64,000 nt of DNA from Prochilodus magdalenae (lineage: Eukaryota; Chordata; Actinopteri; Characiformes; Prochilodontidae), in assembly GCA_024036415.1 (NCBI GenBank), contig JAMWET010000548.1:1-64000 (forward strand), written 5' to 3'. Position 1 is the stretch's first letter. Each line of letters opens with the position of its first letter. Under the pieces are notes generated by a model. It worked only from the letters and a program-made list of their open reading frames with translations, made no database searches and had not been told where the DNA came from. Shown here piece by piece: positions 22,201-32,600 of this stretch. Made by a program: the position numbers and the translations under genes.

Positions 22201-24170
22201 ATTGAGCTTTAGAAAGTGAAATAAAAGTCTGGTCTCTGATTTCCCAAGATGAGGTTTGCCTGAGGTTTGTTTGCAGATTTTTTATGGTCATTGAAAAACT
22301 GGGGATCTAGCCATCTGAGCCTTCTGAATGAAACCCAGAAATGTGCTATCTCATGGCTAACAGACGGCGATAACAAAAGGAGGAGGGATACACGCTTTCT
22401 TGCACTCTCACTCTTTGGCTCCTGGCTCATTCATCAACCAACATGCTCTAGATTCCAGAGTCCAGTCGATATCGTTTGATGCCTTCACATCTCTATGAAA
22501 CTAAGTTGGGAGGCGGGAAATCAGAACGTCCTCCATGCTTCTTCTCTTTCTCAGCTAACCGTTCACTCTGCCTGCTCTGAATGACACGGGTAGAACTGGT
22601 GTAACCCTGGACGTTGAGACTTGTTGTTCTATTCATCAAAATCAAATGACGAACTAGTTTTCATGCAAACACACATTTGGAAATTTGGTGTGGGTTGAAA
22701 ATTTGGAATCCCCACTCCCACATGGGAAATAATCCATGTTGGGAAAGCGGCCGCACCTTCATATCATGACTGGAGTATATGGAATAAATCATGGTCTTTC
22801 TGTTGGGACGCCTAACAAGCCCAAATATTGACCATTTACAAGTATTTATGGATTATAAAGTGGGCCATTTCCTTTTTCTCTATTGACACATTTAAAAATG
22901 TGCTGGCATGCCGAGTGGACGGGATTTGGTTTTCCAGAAGTGGGCAGTCGGATTTCTCCGTCAAAGCCCGCTCTGTTAGCGCTCCATGCCGTCCGGCCTG
23001 TCTCTGGTGGCTTGGGCTCAGTGGGCCAGGCCAGAGGCACTGGTTTCAGGCTAATGAGGAGCGGCTTCCCGCAGCCATCGAGTTTAGGCCTGTGTACATG
23101 GGCTGTGGTCCATGCCGAGATTACCCGCAGGAGCAAGTTACATATTTGGCAACACTGTGAATCTCACGCTGTTCTCTAGCCCCAAGCAGGTATGCCAGTC
23201 AAAACCTAAGGGGAGGCGGGGGAGGGGGGAGTGTACTGACAGTGCACCTGTGATTTAGTATGTGCGTAAACAGAGAAGGTTCTGCGCTTTACTCACTGTT
23301 CGGTTCGGGTGATCTGAAAAACTGATCAGTCTGAGAGCTTTAACAGCCCTGAAGTTTAGTGTTCTCAGTCCTCTGTCTTTCACCAGCCAATGACAGATCA
23401 AATGAACCTGACTTTCAGCACCTACATAACAACTTGGCAGGCAAATCGGTTCTCAAACTTTCTGCCAGATTCAGTAGCCTAAAAATAACAGTCAATACAT
23501 ACAATAGTATGAGTCTGCTGAAGTGTATAGCCCAGGTTGCACAATGTTCATTTTTCAAGAACACTGTAAGTTAGGGTGCAGCTCCACGACCCTCTCCAGC
23601 TACAGCAGCGAATGTAAAGTTCACTCTCTCACGGCTGCAGATGCCAAGTCAAGCAAAACAGGTGTTGGGCAAAAATAGGTTTCTGAGTTTAAGGCTGCTG
23701 AGCCACTTTATGCTGGTTTTGTTGCAGTGCAAGTCTCGATTAAGTGTATTCCACCAACAGCAGCATGCATAAAAATAATAAAGTTTTAAAAAAGAAGGTG
23801 TGGTTTAAGATTTTGAGTCAGCTCCAGAGTAAAACATATTTTACATGATATGATGTGTGGTTTTCAGTATTACTTAACCAGGTGGAAGATGACAAATGAC
23901 AAGAGCTTCAACAACAGTCTTTACACTGGCAGCTATATGCTGGCTTGACACAAATCCACATAAAGTCTGTAGGGGCCACATATGAATAAATTGAGACCAC
24001 GAGTTAAGTTTTTTTTTAACACGTGGCCTCAAAATATTAATTTGTGGCCACTCCTTAAAACCAATCAACACGTCACCTTTAACGTACTGTGCGCATGCAT
24101 GTATCTATGTGTTATTATTACTGTCGTTTTTGTTGATGATGTTAGTGGTGGTGTTGTTGTTGTGCAGATC
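22201..24170. other. smoc2 intron 1 sequence near exon 1, no gene seen
   Basis: No exon or named repeat. The overlapping frames at 22828-23179 on both strands are mutually exclusive and unsupported. Intron 1 of a developmental gene is a likely place for enhancers, but none can be called from sequence alone. Confidence 0.35.
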
Positions 24171-24203
24171 AGTGAACAGTGTTTTAAAGTTTTCCCTACG
24201 TAC

Positions 24204-24281
24204 CGTGAGCGCGGAGAACTTGTGCGCGCGCCCCGCGTGCAGCAGGCAGAGCAGCGCGAGCAGACAGACGCGCGCGCGCAT
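24204..24281 (-). CDS. smoc2: smoc2 exon 1 (signal peptide)
   Basis: First coding exon of smoc2. The minus strand from ATG (24281-24279) encodes 26 residues: a short Arg-rich start, a hydrophobic core (VCLLALLCLLHA), a cleavage-like GRA, then HKFSALT. KFSALT is also the sequence that follows the signal peptide in human SMOC2, and the frame joins exactly (phase 0) to FLRVEQDKEC of exon 2 at 6643. The donor is CTCACG/GTACGT at 24204/24203. The in-frame GTG upstream at 24287 is not needed, and the ATG has A at -3. GC-rich surroundings fit a CpG-island first exon. The product would enter the secretory pathway. Confidence 0.9.
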
Positions 24282-24560
24282 CCTCACCGCTCCTCTCAGG
24301 TTTTAGCCGCAGCGAAAAGACGGGTTAGCCCACGGAGGATAGAGCGCGTTTCTCCCCACTTTTCCTCCTTCGCCTCGAGGTTTTTCTTTCCAGATCCGCC
24401 GTGTGTTCTTTAATAACGGCGGGTGGCGGTGTCGGTGTTATCCGTGGTCCGGTAGTTTCTCTGGGGTTCAGCTCAGTAGTACTAAGAGCTAAGGCTAACG
24501 ATCATTTCCCTCAGCAGGCTGCTCCGCGCGGTGAGTGTCCTGACCCTGCTCCCTCCTCAG
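24282..24560 (-). promoter_or_regulatory. smoc2: smoc2 5' UTR and CpG-rich promoter region
   Basis: CpG density rises sharply from about 24205 to 24540 (many CGCG, e.g. GACGCGCGCGCGCATCC) compared with flanking AT-rich DNA. It lies just upstream of the smoc2 start codon on the minus strand. No TATA box is evident. The transcription start cannot be placed. Confidence 0.6.
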
Positions 24561-24567
24561 CGCTCTC

Positions 24568-24832
24568 GGTCAGACTCTGTCTTTTTCTCTTTCTCTTTCT
24601 CTCTCTTTTCTCTCCCTCTCTATATCCCTCTCTCCCCCTCCCCTCCCCTCGTTTGTCAGCGCTGATGTCTTATCGGATGGAGGCGGGGTGGCAAGTTTGG
24701 AAGGAATCTCTCAGATGCTGGTAGCTAAAGAAAACACCGCCGGCTAACCCTTTCCAAATGTCTCTCTCTCTCTCTCGTTCTCTCTTTCTCTTTTCTCTTT
24801 TCTGCTTTTCTGCCTTTTCCCTTCTCTCCAGA
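24568..24832. repeat. Pyrimidine-rich tracts upstream of smoc2
   Basis: Two CT-rich blocks, about 24572-24652 and 24758-24832, with TTTCTC and CTCT repeats on the plus strand. They lie 300-550 bases upstream of the smoc2 start. Confidence 0.75.
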
Positions 24833-24914
24833 GAGCTAACTTTTATAAGCCAGCCCAGAGCTAACGCTACGTATGATGCTTTAACTGCACTGTGAATCTC
24901 AAACTGTCCCCTAA

Positions 24915-27800
24915 TAGACAGATAGTGCACTTTCCCATTAGTTCACTATTGTAGAGCACTATATAGGGAGCAGCCTTAGCCCCAAGACTCTACACATCAA
25001 CCCTATAGTGCACTATATGGATGCAGATGTCTTTATCTCGCCCACATTGATCATCATTATGGACAAACTAGAGCTGCTGTGTCTTAAAGTCTTTATTTAA
25101 CCTTGGTGGTGCAGCCGTTTGAATCCCAAATGTCTCCTTATGAACATATGGTGCACCATTTTGCATGCATAAGTTATTATTTCACCTATGCAGTGCACTA
25201 AATGGGAACTGTAGTGCACTATTTGGGTCTAAAAGCCATTGTCTAACTTGGGGATGCAACTGTTTGAATCCCAAATGCTTCCGTATGAACATATAGTGCA
25301 CTACTTGGATGCACATGTAATCATTTTATCCACATGCATCACCATATTGGACAAACTGGAGCTGTAGTGCACTATTTGGGTCTAAAGCCATTTTCTAAAC
25401 TTGCATAAAGTGCACTGTTTGGAGGCAGAGGTCATTTATTTACCTACATAGTGCACTATTTGGGTCTCAAGAGTTATCGTTTAGCCTACAGTGGTGCAGG
25501 AATTTGAATTGTAGTTGGGCTCTAATAAACGTATAGTGCACTGTTGAATGCAGAAGTCATTTATTTATCTACATAGTGTATTTGGTGGGCGTCAGATTTA
25601 CCTGGGTGGTACAGCCATCTGGAAATCTATTGTAGTTGTCATTATTTCTCCCAGGTGGTTCAGTATAATGGAACTGTAATTAACTATTTGGGTCTAAAAG
25701 CCATTATTCAACCAACCTTTTTTTGAATTCCAAATGTCTCCCTCTAAACGGATGCAGAAGTCATTCGTTCACACATGTACGTAGAGCACCATTTAGGTGT
25801 CAGAGTTATAATTTCACCTACCGTGATGCAACCATTTGAATCATAGTTGAGCTCTAATAAACACAGATGCAGAAGTCACTACTAGGTTCAGTGTGTTGGA
25901 CATACTGGACATGCAGTACACTATTTGGGTCTAAATGCCATTATTTCACCTCAGTGTCGCATCCCATTGAATCCTAGATGAGTGCCAATAAACATGTAGT
26001 GCACTATTTAGATATAGGAGCCATTATTTCACCTACATGGTTCACAGTGTTGGACATACTGGACATTTTGGGGATAAATGCCATTATTTACCATTGGCAG
26101 GCAGTCTTTTGAATCTCAAATTGCCCCTCACGAAGCCATTTGACCCCCAGATGTCATGTAATAAACATACAGCACACTATTTGATTGCAGACGCTATGAC
26201 ACATTAGACTATTTCAGTCCAAAAGCCATTCTTTTGCTTTGGTGGTCCCGCTGTTTGAACCCAAGATGACGCTTAATTGCCTATATACTACGCTGTTTTA
26301 AGCGAGACACCATTTGTTTGCTATTACACATGTGTGGTATTGCATGGGGAGCCATTTTAACCTCAGATGCTCCGTATTACAGGGTACTGTTTGAAGATAG
26401 AAGCCATCATGGGGTGATATAGTTATATCAGCCCCTAGTGATTTCCCATAGGACACGTTTTACACACCTGTCAGATGTAGACTGTATTATTTCACCTACA
26501 CTACACATCAGAGATGTGTAGACATCCATCCACCTGCTCATCTAATATTTCCTTTGAAATCGAGGGTATTAATGGGGAGTTGGTCCCCCTTTGCTGCAGT
26601 AACAGCCTCTATTCTTCTTTGAAGGCTTTACACCAGATCGTGGAACATTGCTGTGAGGATTTGCATTCATCGACAAGAGCATTAGTGAGGTCGGGTACTG
26701 AAGTTGGGTGATTAGCTCTGGATCACTTCAACTTTTCCCAAAGGTACTGAATGGAGCTCCATCACTCCAGAGAACTAGCAGATGCTTGGCACAAGACACT
26801 GGATACAGTGACTGTAGGCCTGTATTCAGCTGCGCCATGCGTTCCATTATGTTGGTAATGATGGATACTTTTGTATATGTAGCGTAAGTAGTGCGCTATG
26901 TGAATGTAGTGTATTGTATAGGGAGCCATTTGAGATTTGGCTTTTAGCAAGCATGTCTGGGCTACATTATTGCCATTCTAACAATTCTTAAGAGACTGGT
27001 GGTAGACCAGTACACATCGTCATTTTTAACACTCTCCGTCTTTCGTGTGCACTTGAACGCCTGTATGCAATTTAGACTGCAAATTCAAAATCACTCGAAA
27101 CTGAAACTCCAGGACGTTTTGACGATCAAAGTAACATATGACATTGCTTAAACAGGATTAAAGCAAGAAACAGTACATTGCCTGTGGCCTGAGAAACACT
27201 TAGGTTAGCTTTAAGCCCGCATCTGGACCTTTTTCTAGCGGACTTCACCGTCTGCTGAAGCATTCATTTCCATTTTCATGATTAAATAAATTATAAGAAA
27301 ATGCTGCAAACAGATCTTGAAACATAGAGTTGATTCACATGCAGAGCTGGACAGTACGGATGTGATGCAACCAGCTGAATCATAGTTGAGCTCTAACAAA
27401 CATAAACTGCACTACTCGGATGCAGGAGTCACTAGATTTCCTACTAGGTTCACTGTGTTGGACATACTGGACATGCTGTGCACTATTTGGATCTAAAAGC
27501 CATTATTTCACCTCAGTGTCGCATCCCATTGAATCCTAGATGAGTGCTAATAAACATATAGTGCACTATTTGAAAGCAGAAGTCTGAAAGCCATTGTTTA
27601 ACAATAGTGAGATCTCATATGTCTCCTAATGAACATGTAGTGCACTATTTGGATGCAGGAGCTATTATTTCACCTACATGGTTCGCAGTGTTGGACATAC
27701 TGGACATGTAGTCCACTATTTGGGACTAAAAGCCATTATTTAACATTGATGGGACAGTCAATTGAATCCCCCTCATGAAGCCATTTGACTCCCGGATGTC
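24915..27800. repeat. Divergent repeat array built on TAGTGCACTA
   Basis: At least ten copies or near-copies of TAGTGCACTATTTGG (e.g. 25007, 25211, 25292, 25363, 25448, 25996, 27558, 27637), interleaved with AAGCCATTATTT, TGAATCCCAAATG, GTTGGACATACTGGACATG and ATTTCACCTAC. TAGTGCACTA is a perfect palindrome. Spacing between like blocks is roughly 70-150 bases. A longer block at 25880-26090 recurs at 27430-27720. The array fills most of the space between the smoc2 and eif3l promoters. Confidence 0.75.
26515..26800 (-). mobile_element. Tc1-like fragment (family D) within the array
   Basis: GGGGAGTTGGTCCCCCTTTG, GAGCATTAGTGAGGTCGGGT and CCCAAAGGTACTGAATGGAG follow the C-terminal coding region, in antisense, of a common teleost Tc1-like element. 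Other parts of that family lie at 48.8-50.2 kb. Recognition is from memory of fish repeats. Confidence 0.6.
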
Positions 27801-28811
27801 ATGTAATAAACATTTACTTATAATTTTCATTTAATAAATTGCATTCATTTGAATTGATCTCATGAATTTATATGAATCACACTCACATGCAGAGGTGGAC
27901 AGTACCTAGGACTCTTTACTCAGGTCATATCCAGATGGGCTTCTTCTACTTATTTCCTTTATTGTCAATTACAGTATGCTTCTTTTGTGGCCGTAAGGTT
28001 TTCTGTGTGTACCGTATTAATGTAAACTAAGAGAATATCACAGAGAGAAGAGTAGAGCCTAATAAACTTCAATTCCTCTGCTGATTCAGGATTCACTGCA
28101 GTTCACTGAGGATAGGTATATGTGTGGGTACAGTAATCTCCTTACTCCTCAGGTCCGCTGTAGTAAATCTATTCTTATGCTAATGAAAGCACCTGGACTG
28201 CTTTACTCACAACTCTCATGTTCAAGCTTTATTATTTGATTTTCAGACCAAAAGGATCCCAAAACGAAAAACAATCGTGCCTAACAAGCTTCAGTCCCTG
28301 TGCTGAGAGATGCGGGATGCTAAAACCACACACTGTAGCTCCACTGTGAACTTTTTATTTATTTTCCTTTTTATTTGTTTTCTAATAGCTCCTGTTTCTC
28401 AATGTCACTATTATTTAACAAGTAGCAAAACTTTAACTTCAGGGTCATTCAAAACACCCCTGACTAACTCTGCGTACCCTCTGATATCTATATAGACAAA
28501 TGCCGCCCTCTGCTGGAAAACTTTGATGCAGGCAGTTTTGAAATTGTCCTTCAGTTAAAAAAAGTCTTTCTCTCAGATGAACCACAGGACTAAAGAAATA
28601 AATGCACCTAAATATAAACTGAAAATAATTTCTTGAAAATGATGTCCTTAGATATCACATGCTAAGTATATGTATGTGCTATATAAGCACTCAAAGGTTT
28701 TAAGGTCCAGTTTGAATAAATCTTTGTAAAATATTTCTAAAATAGTTATTAATTAGTAAAACAGTAAAGTAGTAATTAATTCTTAATAATTTAATTCTTA
28801 ATATACACTTA
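27801..28811. other. Intergenic, no gene seen
   Basis: AT-rich sequence between smoc2 and eif3l. No recognisable exon. Short frames such as 28310-28495 have no support. Confidence 0.35.
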
Positions 28812-29135
28812 TCATCATAAGGACCGTTGCACCCAGAAGGAAGTGTGGGATTGCAGTGCTATGGGGAAGGAAGATCAAGGTGACCATAAGCAATAAATGA
28901 TGATGAATTTAGACTGATATGATCAATATTTATTGAGCTGCACATACAGAAGTCTGTCTCTCAGTATGGTTCCCATAGATGTTGTGGTAGAGGTGGAGTG
29001 ACATCAGACCTTCTGGACAAAACAAACAACAAACCGGTCATCTTGGTGCTGAGCACGGTGCCTCCACACACAAATTCGTTGATTGTCTCTGCCAAGACCA
29101 AAGCAGGGCTCGTCACAGAAGATTCCAAACATTCC
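28812..29135 (-). mobile_element. Tc1-like transposon remnant (family A), inverted copy
   Basis: CACCCAGAAGGAAGTGTGGG opens the element. The minus strand further in reads DEPCFGLGRDNQRICVWRHR, the DDE region found in the other family A copies. The element stops at a trinucleotide repeat (29152-29192), which suggests truncation there. Confidence 0.7.
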
Positions 29136-29150
29136 AAAATCAGAGAAACA

Positions 29151-29151
<1 letters not shown>

Positions 29152-29190
<39 letters not shown>

Positions 29191-29192
29191 TG
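29152..29192 (+). repeat. (AAT)n microsatellite
   Basis: About 13 consecutive AAT units followed by a short GTT-rich patch. It abuts the truncated end of the Tc1-like copy. Confidence 0.9.
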
Positions 29193-29524
29193 TTGTATTG
29201 TTGTTGTTGTTGTTATTGTTGTTATATGTGTGCTGTTGAATGAGGAACACAATATGGTTTTATTTGAGGGATTTAGTGCTTATTTCATGTAGTAAACGCT
29301 GGATAATATATAAACTTGGGGGGAGGTAAAGATTTAAAACCATATGAAATGTATTATATTAGTCGTATGGCAATCAGATAACGTTATTAGGACGTACACG
29401 TTTTGCGAAATAAACAGGATGATGCCTCTTTAATGACCCCATCAGTTTCAGTATTTAAATGGTTAATATTTATATGATTAATTATTGCGTTTATCTGTAG
29501 TGCTTTTATCGAAGCTGTCAGCCT

Positions 29525-29649
29525 CCAAACCGGAAGTGAGCAGTCCGTTTCCTCTCTCTCTCTCCGGCGCCGGTGACTCGTGGTTGCGCTCACAGGGGCC
29601 TAAACGCGCCGATTTTTAACCAGGAAAAACACAAACTCACCACTTCACC
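29525..29649 (+). promoter_or_regulatory. eif3l: eif3l promoter and 5' UTR with ETS site and pyrimidine tract
   Basis: ACCGGAAGTG at about 29529-29538 is a good ETS/GABP-type site, common in housekeeping promoters. It is followed by a pyrimidine run at 29544-29564 and a GC-rich stretch (CCGGCGCCGG). The start codon follows at 29650 in the context CACCATGT, with a good purine at -3. If transcription starts inside the pyrimidine run the mRNA would begin with a TOP-like sequence; this is inference. Confidence 0.55.
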
Positions 29650-32600
29650 ATGTCTTACCCAAACGAAGAGGAGGATGTAAGTTTTTTAAGGCATTTTGTG
29701 ACATTTGGAGCCGCACCTCCTCAAAATAAATACTCTTTAATGTTATGGTGCCATGCTAGCAGGCTAACTAGCGGAGTGAGTTGGGAGCTAACTGAGGTTA
29801 GCTTAGCATAGCGGCCCGCTACAGACACGGTAGCTTAGAATGAAGATATTGGTGGTTGGTTATGAGAAGATGGAGGTTAAGGAAGCTCTTTGTTGCTCGT
29901 TGAAATAACTTTAAATTACGTTTCTTAACTAGAAGAAAGTCTGCGCTTATGCTTGTAGCAGTGGTCTGTATTAAACGTTACACGAACATACTGAGGTGTA
30001 TATTAACCAAGAGCACAGATAAAGCAACCTTGGCACGAGCTGGCTTCCGTTAACATGCGAACATATGTTGTTAAGTAAGGCATCTTATAGATAGCAGAGA
30101 CACGGATGCAACATTGACATGATTTTGTCTAGTAGTAGCTCAGGGAGCTGCAGTTCACAGCCATTCATATTGCTAGTTTAGCTAGAAGCTAACCTTCCAA
30201 GCATCAACGGCACGTACTGATAACACTATATCAGTAAATGTTTCAATAACCGGGTTATAGCAATGTTAGTGTCACAGTGAACACCTGCCTCACTTTTAAT
30301 ACATGTTGCATTCATCTGTGTTGTTAGTAGCTCCGTTATGAATGTTAGCCCATGTTATTATGGTGCATTGTTCTGTCTGGTTTGCTGTCAGTAATCTTGT
30401 GGTGGTGTTTTTTTGTAATTTTTTTAGCAATATGATCCCTACAACTATCCCAGTGACTATGATTTTCACACCGGTAAGTAGTGTCAGTACACACATCAGA
30501 ACAGCTGGAAGACGGTCTTGCACTAGAATTCAGCAATTTCGACACTGCTTGCTCACACAGCAGATAAAAGTGGTCCTGATCAGAATTGTTTAAATGTGTT
30601 ACCTGTCTGGTAATTTGAGTAAAAGAAATTTATTGTTTTATGTTCTAATTCAGAGCCTTTTTATCTGTGGTTTTAAATTCAGTGCATATCCGATATGCTA
30701 AAATGTGACCTGATCAGTACAGGCAAATTGGAATTAATGTAATGTTTGTCACTCCCAAAAAAACATACACTGCCGACCCTATAGAAGGCCTGTAATCCAA
30801 GCCGGTCTGTGTTTGAAATTGTAAAAGAAATAAGAGAACAAGGCTGGTTTGTTAACGAAAAGCTAAAGTATAAACATGACCATGAGTCCAGCTGTCAGTC
30901 AATTGGAACTTCGTAACCACTCATTTTGCTGGTAAAGATGGAATTGGAAACGTCTTGGCGTGGGAAATTGGAAAATCTTTTACCTGCTGGGTGAATACAG
31001 CCTTTCTGAAATACTAAATGTTGATTTCTGATGTTGGGTAATGATGAGGTATATTAAAATGATGACACCAGGCTTGAAAAGTTCTCATGTCCACAGGTGA
31101 TCCTAAAGCAGATCTGGCTTACGAGCGGCAGTATGAGCACCAGCAGACGTATCACGTGATCCCTGAAGTGATAAAAAACTTCCTGCAGTACTTTCATAAG
31201 ACCATCTCAGACCTGATCGACCAGAAGGTCTATGAGCTGCAGGCTAACCGTGTCTCCAGCGAGAGCATCGAACAGAAGATCTATGAAATCCAGGATGTCT
31301 ATGAGAACAGGTAAAGATGAATTACGAATAGACATGGGTTAGTGAAGAATTGACAGGAGTTTTGTTGTTTGAAGATTGTCCTAAATGCCTTCTTTTTTTT
31401 TCTCTACCCAAAAACTCAGCTGGAACAAGTTAACAGATCGTTTCTTTAAGACCTCACCGTGGCCAGAGGCAGAAGCCATTGCTTCACTGGTAGGAAATGG
31501 TGAGTTGTTTTGTTTTAAACTTATTGTCATATAGTTTTTTTTATGTTTTGGGGCTGATTATAGACATATCTGAGACCAATTTTATTTCTATTACTGTCAG
31601 CTGTGATATCTTACTTCTTATTTTACTTTGTGTTTATCCTGCAGATGCTGTTTTCCTGATTCTTTACAAGGAGCTGTACTACCGGCACATCTATGCAAAA
31701 GTCAGCGTAAGTACTTCAGCAATCACTTTGATGTGTTGTAATATTAATTAACAAACCTGTAGTGTCAACTAAGTGGCTTTTAAAGAGTAGTCCAAATATA
31801 AAAGCATTAATTTTATTTGTGGGAAATTTTGCAGGGGGGCCCAACACTTGATCAGAGGTTTGAATCCTACTACAATTACTGCAACCTCTTCAATTACATC
31901 CTCAGTAAGTAATTCGACTAAATTTAGTAAAGAAGAAACAAATTTATTTATTCATTTATTTGAGTTGGATAGTAGCTAATAATATTGCTCTCTTTGCACT
32001 AGATGCTGATGGCCCTGCACCTTTGGAGCTTCCCAACCAGTGGCTGTGGGACATCATTGATGAGTTCATCTACCAGGTAAATCAACCTAAAGCAGTTACC
32101 CTTTGTACATCAGTAATTTCTCTCTGTAATCTTACTGCAATCTGATTTAATACTTTCCAAAAAGTGTTTTTGTTAAGAGTGAACACCCTGTTCCTGACCA
32201 AGTACAGAAAAAGGATGGTCATTCATTCTTTTTTGTTTTGCCTTTTTCCAGTTCCAGTCCTTCAGTCAGTACCGCTGTAAGACTGCCAAAAAGTCTGAGG
32301 AGGAGATTGAATTCCTGAGGAACAACCCAAAGATCTGGAATGTGCACAGTGTCCTGAACGTCTTGCATTCTCTGGTGGACAAGAGCAACATCAACCGCCA
32401 GCTGGAGGTCTACACCAGTGGAGGTAAGAGGAGTAGTAAGGGGTACATTGTTGTTAGTCAACTGATTTGGCTACAATATTGGTCTCAGCAGTGTGTGTTT
32501 ATAGAAGGATTTCAATTCATTCATTTGTTTTATTTATTTCACTTTCTAAGCCCTGCTCCTGGGTTACTATTGACATATCTGACAAGCATGACCACTATAA

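Noticed and set aside
24915..27800. CRISPR-like array
   Set aside because: Repeats are diverged, irregularly spaced and embedded in vertebrate intergenic DNA; there are no uniform spacers or associated genes.
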